From Bugulina stolonifera (taxonomy: Eukaryota > Bryozoa > Gymnolaemata > Cheilostomatida > Bugulidae): 64,000 bases of DNA. The position numbers and the translations under genes are program-made. This document shows positions 10,253 through 21,200 of this stretch, piece after piece. Below the pieces are notes generated by a model. It was not told where the DNA came from, searched no databases, and saw only the letters and a list, made by a program, of their open reading frames with translations. Location of the stretch: positions 15,700,158 through 15,764,157 of the forward strand of contig OW285195.1 in NCBI GenBank assembly GCA_935421135.1. The letters are read 5' to 3'. Positions within the stretch are counted from its first letter, which is position 1, and every line of letters begins with the position of its first letter.

Positions 10253-13200
10253 ATCTCATGGTTATACAGTTAAACAACGATAAAAACGTTTATTTATTTA
10301 TTCTCTTTTTTTAAATTTTCCCACTGAGACCGTCAGGGAACGGAAGAGATGTGGGAACACAATAATATGGATTTTTTCCTTTTTTTCTCTCTCTTTCCAT
10401 TTTTTTGATAACTTTTATTCCCTTTTCTCTCTTATAAGTTGTATACAATATATATTTATATGTGCGGTCAACAAGTTACTTTTAACAAATGTTTTTTTTT
10501 TTTTTTTTTTTTTTAATTTGCATTTTCTCACAGAGACCGCACTTAAAAGTGCGTAAAGTCGTGAGAACTCGATTGTTTTTTTTTTTTTTCAATTTTATGT
10601 TAAAAGTGCTATTTTTGTAATCTTTTTCTTTGTTATATGATATTTATATATATATGTATTTTTTTTTATGTTTTGTGATATATGTGTTATTATTAGTCTC
10701 AGTCATTCATTCAGACCGTAGCTCTCTCAGGGTTCTGGGCCAAAATGAGGAATAAAAGATATTTGTTTTGATGTGTGGTGTATATGTATTAACGGCCTGT
10801 CTTGTTTTGTGTATCTTATCTAAATTATAATTAAAAGTTGGCTCAATACCTTCAGCCAGGCACCTTGAAAAAAGTGACAATCTTGCCTCCTTCCTCCGTT
10901 CTTGTAAAGACTTTATGCCTACCTTTTCCCTCAGCTGTTTAAAACTAACTTGCCCTCTAATTTTATAAATAAATCTTAGACCTTTATTTTGTACCTTTTC
11001 AATTTGTTTAATTAGAGTTTTTTGATGAGGGTCCCACACTTGGCTTGCAAACTCTAGCAAAGGTCTTACTAATGTTAAATATGCTACTCTGCGTGTTGGC
11101 ATATTTGCATACTTTAAAATTCTGCGCAGTTGAGCTAGCCTTAGTGTTGCAGTGTGGGTAATTTTGTTAATATGGCGATCCCATTTTAAATTTGACTGCA
11201 GACAGACTCCGAGATACATGTGAAATTCAACTTGTTTTAAAATTTGGTGGTGTAAAAAATAGTCTTGTTTATCACTTCGTCCTTTCCGTCCAATTTGTAA
11301 AAAACTACACTTTGAGACATTAAAACTCAATTGCCACTTCTCCGACCACATTTCTAGCTTATTTAGATCTTGTTGCAAGATTGATGCATTTTTAACGGTA
11401 TTATAAATGATCACATCATCTGCAAATAACCTACATGGAGACTTTAATTGTAAAGGCAGATCATTGATAAAAATTAAAAAGAGAAGTGGCCCTAAAACTG
11501 AACCCTGAGGAACTCCTGATGTTACAGGTCGACAGCTGGAGTCTTGACCTTCTACCATGACATATTGTCTTCGATCATTCAAAAATTTTGAAATCCAGCT
11601 GACAATAGTACTGTTGATACCAATATGTGTTAATTTGAAAATCAGCTTCCTATGATTTACTGTATCAAATGCTTTCGAAAAATCTAAAATAAGTAAGTTT
11701 ATGGTGTTACCTAAATCATACAAATGGGAAACATGTCCAAGAGTATGGACGAGTTGTGTATCACAGGATCTGTGTGGACGAAAACCATGTTGACCATCAG
11801 CAAAAAAGTCTACTTCTTGTAAAACACGGTGTAAATGGGAGGAAATAATGTGCTCAAGAAGCTTGCATGTTATACAAGTCAAAGAGACTGGGCGATAGTT
11901 TTTAGGTAGCTGTTTACTTCCCTTTTTATGGACTGGCTGAACTCTGGCCAGCCTCCAAACTGAAGGAAGTACTCCTGATGAAAGTGAATATGAAAATATA
12001 TCTTTAAGAGAAATGTTGATGACAGGAGCAAAAACTTTCAACACAACACCTGAGATGTTATCAGGTCCACCTGCTTTGTTGGTATCAATGTCGCTTAATA
12101 ACTTTAAAACTCCTTTGGCAGTCACAGTAATCTCTTGACTGACAATTGTATTGTCATATGAAGTACCAAGAGTTTGACAAACAGACGCATCATCCACTGT
12201 GAACACAGACTCAAAATATTCATTGAAACAGTTGGCTTTAGATTCTGGTGTTTTGAAAATTTGGTTAGTATATTTCAAGTGTGGAATAATATTGGAGTCA
12301 TTACTTCTGCATGCTCGAAGATACTTATAAAATGATTTTGAATTACCTTCCATGAGAGGTTTGTATAACATTCGGTTCATGAAGCTTTTTTTAGCATATT
12401 TTACTAAAATCTTGTTCTTTTTTCTACACATCTTATATTGTTTGATGTTATAGTCTGATGGAAATCTTTTCATTTTATTATAAAGTGTGCGCTGATGGCT
12501 AATAGAACTTTTGAGTCTTTTTGTCATCCATTCTGGACTATTAGGAATTGTAGTAATAGTTTTGGTTTTTATACACTTGTTCTTTAAATCTTGTATCGAT
12601 TGAATAAACATATCATAAATAGAGTCTATGTGTTCCTTCTTCTCAATGGCTTGCCTTATCGCTTCCTCCCATGGACCAAAAGTTTCCTTTGCCCGTTTGA
12701 TGTCCACTTGGTCATAATTATATATTATTCGACTACTCAAATCCTTGGTTAGCTCTGCACATAAATTTAGAGATATTATTATTATTGAGTGATCACTTAT
12801 TACAGGAGTATGCACGGTTATATCATGTACTATCATCTCATTGCTAAATACAAGGTCTAATATATTTCCATGAGTATGAGTTGGCTGAAATATGTGTTGA
12901 ATTAGTCCAAGATCATACAACGAGGATAAAAATGGGTCATATAAAGCTTTTGATCCTGAATGTGAAGCCAGATGCCAATTTATATGTGGAAAATTAAAAT
13001 CACCACATATTAGCAATGAACAGTTTTCTTGTGAAGACAACATTACAACCTCCTTAAACAAATTAGGAATCAAAAGATTGTCACTGCTATTTGGAGGTCT
13101 GTACACACACAGAATCATGATCTTGTCTCTACCTTTATCAGTGGAGATTTTGAGACACACCGCCTCAGCTGCTGAATCTAACAATACCCTGGTCGCTTCA

Positions 13201-13272
13201 ATGCTGTTGTGCAAATATATTGCGACTCCACCACCACCACAAATGTTATATGTAAACTTTCAGAAAACTCCA
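10253..13272 (-). mobile_element. 5'-truncated non-LTR retrotransposon (CR1/Jockey-like LINE)
   Basis: Minus-strand LINE whose reading frame starts abruptly inside the endonuclease domain (about 13259), typical of incomplete reverse transcription. Its 3'UTR (10706 to about 10253) is rich in long T runs on the plus strand, for example 10492-10515, and carries an AAGTGCGGTCTCTGTGAGAA-like block. ATT/AAT triplet repeats occur at both borders (about 10241-10253 and 13317-13330) and could be the tail and target duplication. The exact ends are uncertain by tens of bases. Confidence 0.85.
10707..13259 (-). CDS. LINE ORF2 (endonuclease C-terminal part plus reverse transcriptase)
   Basis: Open frame of 850 codons with no stop or frameshift, so this copy may be young. 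The N-terminus is missing: the frame opens with NICGGGGVAIYL, an internal endonuclease motif, right after an in-frame TGA. Endonuclease motifs: YRPPNSS, GDFNFPHINW (about residue 71 counted from 13214), ILDLVFSN and SDHS (about 138). Reverse transcriptase: NYRPVSLTC, GFRPHRSCDTQL, LDFSKAFDTV, GVPQGSVLGPLLFLIFIND and the catalytic FADD (about 594), then the thumb region with YLGVCL and LVRPLLEFASQVWDPH. No in-frame ATG is seen near the start, so translation in place is unlikely. The motif set fits the CR1/Jockey group; the exact clade is not determined. Confidence 0.93.
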   Translation of the reverse strand, partial: KFTYNICGGGGVAIYLHNSIEATRVLLDSAAEAVCLKISTDKGRDKIMILCVYRPPNSSDNLLIPNLFKEVVMLSSQENCSLLICGDFNFPHINWHLASHSGSKALYDPFLSSLYDLGLIQHIFQPTHTHGNILDLVFSNEMIVHDITVHTPVISDHSIIIISLNLCAELTKDLSSRIIYNYDQVDIKRAKETFGPWEEAIRQAIEKKEHIDSIYDMFIQSIQDLKNKCIKTKTITTIPNSPEWMTKRLKSSISHQRTLYNKMKRFPSDYNIKQYKMCRKKNKILVKYAKKSFMNRMLYKPLMEGNSKSFYKYLRACRSNDSNIIPHLKYTNQIFKTPESKANCFNEYFESVFTVDDASVCQTLGTSYDNTIVSQEITVTAKGVLKLLSDIDTNKAGGPDNISGVVLKVFAPVINISLKDIFSYSLSSGVLPSVWRLARVQPVHKKGSKQLPKNYRPVSLTCITCKLLEHIISSHLHRVLQEVDFFADGQHGFRPHRSCDTQLVHTLGHVSHLYDLGNTINLLILDFSKAFDTVNHRKLIFKLTHIGINSTIVSWISKFLNDRRQYVMVEGQDSSCRPVTSGVPQGSVLGPLLFLIFINDLPLQLKSPCRLFADDVIIYNTVKNASILQQDLNKLEMWSEKWQLSFNVSKCSFLQIGRKGRSDKQDYFLHHQILKQVEFHMYLGVCLQSNLKWDRHINKITHTATLRLAQLRRILKYANMPTRRVAYLTLVRPLLEFASQVWDPHQKTLIKQIEKVQNKGLRFIYKIRGQVSFKQLREKVGIKSLQERRKEARLSLFSRCLAEGIEPTFNYNLDKIHKTRQAVNTYTPHIKTNIFYSSFWPRTLRELRSE

Positions 13273-13507
13273 ATAAATGTAAATAAATAAATAAAAATAC
13301 ATAATAGATAATACTATAATAATAATAATTAAAAAATATTGAGGCTCAGGCTTTTCCAAATTAGAATAGCGCGAAAAGATAGCCATGTACCTAGCTATTT
13401 TGCCAGACTTGGTAAGTTATTCATTAAAAGCAACATAAATAACGGAATCGCAGGCCAGAATAAGATTTCGCTGCGCCATTTATCACATGTTTAATCGTAT
13501 CACAATA

Positions 13508-13871
13508 TCAAAGATAGTAGAAGGGAAGATCAGACACTCAGGCCAAAAACTGTCCGTCCCCCGCCTCCAAACGCGGTCCGAACAAAGCAAAGAGTTGTGC
13601 TACCTTGTACACAAATCCGCTCTTGCTATTGGTGTTCCGCCGGCCAATCAGGTAATATTGCTAACAGCGGCATCGAATAGACAGTCTACTTATTAGAAAG
13701 AGCGCAACAGTTAATCCGTTGGTTCGCAAAACTAGTCTAGCAGCTATCTAAATGTTCAACACATTTAAGGCGGGAAGTGGATCGCGGAACGTCGGGACCG
13801 CCAAATTGGGCGTATTTGGTGGGACAGGGTTTTATCATTGAGTGTCCGATCTTCCCTTCCACTATCTTTGA
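13508..13871. mobile_element. MITE family 2, copy 1
   Basis: Terminal inverted repeats of about 31 bp: left begins TCAAAGATAGTAGAAGGGAA, right ends TTCCCTTCCACTATCTTTGA, with two mismatches. The interior contains CCGCCTCCAAACGCGG and GGGCGTATTTGG. A diverged relative with the same order of internal blocks is at 36805-37130. No protein-coding capacity. Confidence 0.85.
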
Positions 13872-13879
13872 CAATATTT

Positions 13880-14735
13880 TCTATCGGAAAACTGGCCACA
13901 TCTGTCAGAGTTCAGGAATTGTAGTTACAGGTTAGATGATCTAAATATACGCGGGTCAACAGTTTAAATCCAAACTTCTCAGGTGCAAACTACCATTTTC
14001 CATAAAAGTAGAAACGTACGAGAGTACATTACAATTCTTGTGGCGACAGGCTTGTCCTCTCCGGTGTCAAGCGAAATTTCTGCACTGCAAAATAATTGTA
14101 TTGCTTAAGACCTCTGGCGATTGCCACCTCATTACATCACCCTTGCTATGATATTGTTTTGGAACTGAATAGGTGAGATCTATTGATGCATGTCGCTAAA
14201 GTCTCGCAAAATCTTTAGTGAATGTAATAATCATAATCATAATGATATCGAAATATCAATATCAATATGAATATGTAAATTATAAGTAGGTAAGCCTAGG
14301 CAGGCATTGGCACTGACCGACTGAGTGGGAAACGGCAAGAGACCATAAATAGTTTATAATCCAATTCTATTAAAATTGAATTGACCTAACCTTACTTTAT
14401 TCATATACGGATTCTTATTCTAATCCTTAGAAGTCTTATTAATAATCTAATGATAATAGTTGATAATTCCACTCCAATCTATTCAATACTATACCTATGC
14501 TAATAGGCCTTACTTACTTTACACTTAGCTTTTGTACTTAAGCCCTAAAAATACAAGTATATTAAGCATTTATGTTATTACAATTGAATTATAATTGTAG
14601 TACAGTTCAGTTACAGTTGAGTAGCTATTATCCTTATTAATTATTATCATTTCATCCCCATTGTTATAACAATAAATGTAAATGTACATGTGTAGTAATA
14701 GTTGTCTGACGGTTCAGTGACATCGCACAACACAA
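13880..14735. other. intergenic, nothing recognised
   Basis: AT-rich with short simple stretches (ATAATCATAATCATAATGAT near 14227). No exon-like open frame and no RNA signature seen. Confidence 0.5.
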
Positions 14736-14738
14736 TAA

Positions 14739-15049
14739 AGGTGCAAACACACGAGAACGTTTTGGAGCGAGCGTTTTCTGAGCAAGCGTCAAACGCTATA
14801 GCCTCGATAAACACATGGGGCGAACGAAGAGCGCGGCGATTTACTAATTAGCGAATGATGTTTCCATTAGTATTCACTCCGCCATAACTCACGTGTTTAT
14901 GTTTACTAACTCTGTTCGGCAGCCAATCGCCGGCAAGCGGATCGTCTCAATACTTCTGTTGGCTCAGCTTGAGTGTTTTGAGCGCGTTGGCACCTGGGCG
15001 ATTCGTGAGCGGCAAATTAATTCTAAAACGCTCCCGTGTGTTTGCACCT
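14739..15049. mobile_element. MITE family 3 (311 bp) with TAA target duplication
   Basis: Terminal inverted repeats AGGTGCAAACACACGAGAAC and its near-complement ending CGTGTGTTTGCACCT. It is flanked by TAA on both sides (14736-14738 and 15050-15052), as PIF/Harbinger elements make. The GC-rich interior has several AGCG/CGCT blocks. No transposase ORF. Confidence 0.87.
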
Positions 15050-15059
15050 TAAAAGTGAT

Positions 15060-15813
15060 TCTTATTATGATTAATTAATTTTAAATCAAGCCTGAAATAT
15101 TCACTCATTTGAGATACATGAGACACTTTCAACACTCTCTCATGAGTATAAACATCGGACCTACACCGATCCTTGACTCTTCAATGAGTCCAACCATCGG
15201 GCCTACGTTCTTGCAGCACTAATAAGAGCTACCTAACTGTTCACTCTTTATGTAATGGTGGAAGTACAACTTGGTCGACCACTCCCAAGCACTTCCCACA
15301 CTCGTGTCTACATCGGCACCAGTGTGACCAACCCATAAAATATTAATAATATAATATGATAGCAGCTTATAGTCTACAAACGTGCTTTTGGAGTTGGATT
15401 TTATTCCTTTAGCTTACCAGTATTGTTCACTATTGTGGCGGAAGGCTGACTTGCCATCCAGTGCCACAGATGCTTCCTACACGCTAGTCTGGGTTCATAC
15501 GGACGTTGACATGTGTAGGATTAGCTTGCAAATAATTACAAAATCATTGTTCATCCATAGAAATGTTCCACTTAGTCACATTGGATTATGAAATGCTTCC
15601 GTTGTACTACTAACCTCAGTGGAATGCTCTATATACTCACATGTGTTTGACTGTATGCTATATTCCAACCTAATATCCCATTGGATGATGTTTTGTGACC
15701 TCGCATGCTATTGGCCACTTTATTATAGTTCTAAACCTCATCAGATACTCCCTGACAGGGTCAACAACCCAATGATTCATACTGGTTCTCTTCTGTCCAG
15801 AATAAAATGGTGG
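15060..15813. other. 5' flank of the MFSD8-like gene
   Basis: No convincing coding sequence. 15120-15330 contains paired blocks (CATCGGACCTACACC / CATCGGGCCTACG) that suggest a small local duplication. Confidence 0.4.
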
Positions 15814-15819
15814 TATAAA
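15814..15819 (+). promoter_or_regulatory. TATA-like box of the MFSD8-like gene
   Basis: TATAAA in GGTATAAAGGATAG, 53 bp before the start codon, leaving room for a short 5'UTR. Confidence 0.45.
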
Positions 15820-15871
15820 GGATAGACATACTGGTGCGCGCTCTCACTCCTACAGCTGGAAGTATACAAAC

Positions 15872-18145
15872 ATGGCCGACGTTATAGTAGTTAACAAGCT
15901 GAGTAAGAGACAGAGGAGGTGCACACTGGGTACCATTGGCCTGCTCTCACTATTCGGTGGCGTCGAGTACGGTAAGTGTGTGTGTGTGTGTGTGTGTCAT
16001 ATAGCCATACCTCACTGTACATACATGTATGCTCATGACTGTTATGAATTGACACATGACTACATGTACACGTTGTGTTATTATACCATCAGCAATCTAA
16101 TATTTATATGATAAATTATAGTAACACCTCCATCACATGGAATATGCATGCTGTTATCTACTGACAGTTGTTGGTATACCACTGATAATAGAGGGGGTAG
16201 CTGGACCCTGGTACTGGTTACTGCCTTATGTAATGTACTATACAAATGTATACCTGTATCTAGTATACATTGACCTATAGAGTATTACCAACTTGATATC
16301 TAAGCCCACACTGATAACATTATTTTTGCACTATGTGTTCAAAATTCTCTTCTACAGTCTTATTACATCTACTTATGATAATGTTGTCTATATGTGTAGC
16401 ATGCGTATTATATCACCAGCTGCTATTTTAATGTATGCTGAGCTATATTTATCTCTATTATTTGTGTGTCTGAAAAGTTATGGCCCAAAGTAGGGCATGT
16501 ATAGATCCTATGTAGGTATCACAGTGTTCTAGGCATGTTACATTATATATATAACAACATCATATATGCACAATGTCATCACCTATATTATACGCAGCTA
16601 CAGGTAGTTTATCAGACTTAGAAATTTCTTAGATAGTGAACAATGCATATCAATGTTTACATAGTCGGGAGCTATCTTATCTACCTGTACATGTACCCAT
16701 GTGATCACGGGTTTGCGGTATACAATGTAGTATAGTAATCGGCTCTCTGTTGGCACTCTGCCAGCGATGACCACACAATATACTATGTATATAATGAGTT
16801 ATCTCCACCATGTACATGTAGGTCTGCTACTGATAGGTAACAACTCTTCTGTCGTTGGCTGGTATTGTTGAACTACACCTTACTTGTACATGTATATCTA
16901 TATTCTGTTTTCTCTATCAGAAAAAGTAACGTTTTAATGAGCTACTATCAACTCAGAATATAACAGATGATTCTATTGTACCACTGTAATATTATAATAC
17001 CATTAGTGTTACCTTGTAGCTGTGATCCTACCTACACTATACCTCCACCTTACAAAGACATACAATGCACCCGGATTCTACTTAGGGCTGGTAATATCTG
17101 CCTTCAGTTTCTCTGGACTCTTTGCTTCACCCGTTGCTGGCAGGTACTAGTTGGTGTATATTACTATAATATAGGCCTAGTGTATATTACTATAATATTT
17201 AGTGTATATTACTATAATATTTAGTGTATATTACTATAATATTTAGTGTATATTGCTATAATATTTAGTGTATATTACTATAATATTTAGTGTATATTGC
17301 TATAATATTTAGTGTATATTACTATAATATTTAGTGTATATTACTATAATATTTAGTGTATATTACTATAATATTTAGTGTATGTTACTATAATATTTAG
17401 TGTATATTACTATTATATTTAGTGTATATTGCTATAATATTTAGTGTATATTACTATAATATTTAGTGTATATTACTATAATATTTAGTGTATATTACTA
17501 TAATATTTAGTGTATATTACTATTATATTTAGTGTATATTACTATAATATTTAGTGTATATTACTATAATATTTAGTGTATATTGCTATAATATTTAGTG
17601 TATATTACTATAATATTTAGTGTATATTGCTATAATATTTAGTGTATATTACTATAATATTTAGTGTATATTACTATAATATTTAGTGTATATTACTATA
17701 ATATTTAGTGTATATTACTATAATATTTAGTGTATATTACTATAATATTTAGTGTATATTGCTATAATATTTAGTGTATATTACTATAATATTTAGTGTA
17801 TATTACTATTATATATTGTACATGTATATGTACATGTATATTGCTATAGATATGTTCATCTTTACAGGTCATTGTAATGGTACATGTGCTTCTATGAGAG
17901 ATACTGGGTTAGATGTATAATGCTAATATTGTATACTACAGTGTAGGCTAACATTAATGTAATAGAATCAGGTAGAGGGAACAATGATGTCTACACATAC
18001 ATGTATATTACAGATTCTATGACAAGACAAGAAGGTCTAAACTGCTCATATCTCTGACCAATGTATTCGAGTTTGCTGGTAGCATAATGTATTGGATAGG
18101 GTTATCTCCTCTCTTTCTTATATTCAGCCGTCTAGTTGCAGGTGA

Positions 18146-18237
<92 letters not shown>

Positions 18238-21200
18238 GATACACAACAACTACGTGATGTTCACAAAATATGCATGCAGTCATTTACATGTAAGATCCTG
18301 GTTCTGTCCATCCTAGTATCCAGTGTCCAGCTAGTCACTGTCCACTGCTCGCTGTCTCCATAGCAAGATATGCAATTTCTGATGCAATGTATTTATTGTT
18401 TATTTATAATTCTATTGAGCAATAATATAATACATGGATACATGTTTATAATGTATATTGCATGTATGCATAAATATAAGTAAATAATCCCCATCACGTA
18501 CATTGCACATTGCTGAGTAACGGTTAGTTGGGGTGAATGAGTGGAACAAACTAAGTGAATACTTGTATGCGCACAGAATATCAGTAAGAGAAACTGGTAG
18601 ACAACTCCTAGGAAGTAGGAAGAGTAGCTAATCCACAGCTACTTAAATGTATTCAAGTTATTAGAGGAGATCCACAGCTACTATAATGTATGTTACGTTA
18701 TCAGAGGAGATCTGCAGCAGATCTGGTAGCTCTATTCACATGTATTATATCTATGGTGTATAATCACAGGTCTAGGAAATGGCTACTTCCCAGTAGTACT
18801 AGCTGAGATATCACATGGTACAAGCAACGAGGCCAGGACCTCTATTATATCAGCTGTTATGGCTATGAGACAAGTTGGTCTACTAGTGGGTGAGTGTAAT
18901 AACCAGTTATATGCACACGTGCTTGTATTACTCTGTTCTTATGCAGTAACAGTGTTACTTGTTGAAAGCAAGATCCATTTGGTAGTATTAATTCAAAACC
19001 ATGATTCCTCAAGTGAAAATCAGAGTGGCTAACCTATCATTTTGATCATAACGCAAATACAGCTAACTAGTGACTACAATGTGAAGTTGTCCACTCTTTT
19101 ATTATGAAAGTGAAGCGATAAGACAATTCCACTTTATAACCAATGGCGATATATGATGTATTACCTTACTGCTGTTCATGATGCAGTTTATATCTATATT
19201 GTCATTAGATGTATGATATATTACCTTACTGCTGTTCATGATGCAGTTTATATCTATATTGTCATTAACTCCTGCTTTCAGGTCCAGGATTCAACTTATT
19301 TCTGACTAAACTCAACTTCTATATCGGCCCATTTATAGTTGACCAGTACAGTTCTCCAGGGGTGAGTCCTCTAGACTTGTATACCCACAGTACACACAGT
19401 TTACTGTGCGTGTGCGTACATATATTTAGTGCTATATAACAGTACACAGTGCTGCATTTCACTCAGAACTTGCAATGATGGAGTCATAGAATTTGTGTCC
19501 CGTCCACATTCTAGTGTGATTTCCTCTCACTATGGGAATTCTAGAGTTGTCAGCTCATGTCTGTACGTTTGTCTAGGAGTTGTCAGCTCATGTCTGTACG
19601 TTTGTCTAGGAGTTGTCAGCTCATGTCTGTACGTTTGTCTAGGAGTTATCAACCCGTGTTTGTAGTTACTACTGGCTCTACTCTGGCTCCTAGCTGAGAT
19701 TCTGGTTGTATTCCTGTACTACCCTCTAACTACACGCATACCCGCATCACAAGTAGAATCCAGCTCCTCCTCTAAGGCTACAGAGTCAGAAACTCCACCC
19801 ACTAATGGTATACAGACTCCGCCCACTAATGGTATACAGACTTCGCCCACTAATGGTATACAACCGATCAATGAACAATATTCCTTATCCAATGGACACC
19901 ATACTGTGGCTAATGGACACCATACTGTGGCTAATGGACACCATACTGTAGCTAATGGAACAGCTGTATATGGTGCAGATCTAGAGGCTAATAAAGAAAG
20001 CAAAGAGACGAGTATCCAGCCCCCTAACACAGAAGATACTCAGGCTATAGAATCTAAGCATACAGTTGAACACAGAAGCATAAAACAAGTTATATTAGGT
20101 GAGTATTAGGAAGTTATCTGCTCTCTCCCTTTACCTAGTAGTGCAAGTGCACACAACTCCAAGGTCACATGGTGTATGTTTGGTTTTATGTGCTAGTGTT
20201 GTTAGAGTCATCATTTATATCCAGATTAAAGTTGTGTGGCATTTACATTTTAAACATAAATTTATCATCCCTGCTTGATATAGAGGATGTGTTACTTGTA
20301 GATATCACCTACCATGTGTATATGGTTATATATATGCTGTAGATATCACCTACCATGTGTATATGGTTATATATATGCTGTAGATATCACCTACCATGAG
20401 TATATGGTTATATATATGCTGTAGATATCACCTACCATGAGTATATGGTTATATATATGCTGTAGATATCACCTACCATGTGTATATGGTTATATATATG
20501 CTGTAGATATCACCTACCATGAGTATATGGTTATATATATGCTGTAGATATCACCTACCATGTGTCTATGGTTATATATATGCTGTAGATATCACCTACC
20601 ATGAGAATATGGCTATATATATGCTGTAGATATCACCTACCATGAGTATATGGTTATATATATGCTGTAGGTATCACCTACCATGAGTATATGGTTATAT
20701 ATATGCTGTAGATATCACCTACCATGAGTATATGGCTATATATATGCTGACTTTGGTCTCCCTATTTAACCAGTGCGCAATGGAGGTGAGCCTTTATGAT
20801 AAATATTTGAATAATATTATTTATTTTACAATGTGTACTAAATGTACGCCTTTACATGCGTAGTTATGCTCTCTACCATTGACTCATGTGTATACTTTCT
20901 ACTATTGACTCGTGTGTATACTTTCTACTATTGACTCATGTGTATACTTTCTACCATTGACTCATGTGTATACTTTCTGCCATTGACTCATGTGTATACT
21001 TTCTACAATTGACTCATGTGTATACTTTCTACCATTGACTCATGTGTATACTTTCTACTATTGACTCATGTGTATACTTTCTACCATTGACTCATGTGTA
21101 TACTTTCTACTATTTACAGACTATGTTTACTCCTCTCTGTACTAAATACTTTGGTTGGACAGAGGAGCAGATCAGCCTCTTGTTCTGTGGAGCAGGAGTT

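Noticed and set aside
18017..18363. Cys/Leu/Ser/Val and Thr/Asp/Arg/Gln frames over the TCTG run
   Set aside because: A microsatellite in an intron; the frames are trivial consequences of the tetranucleotide.
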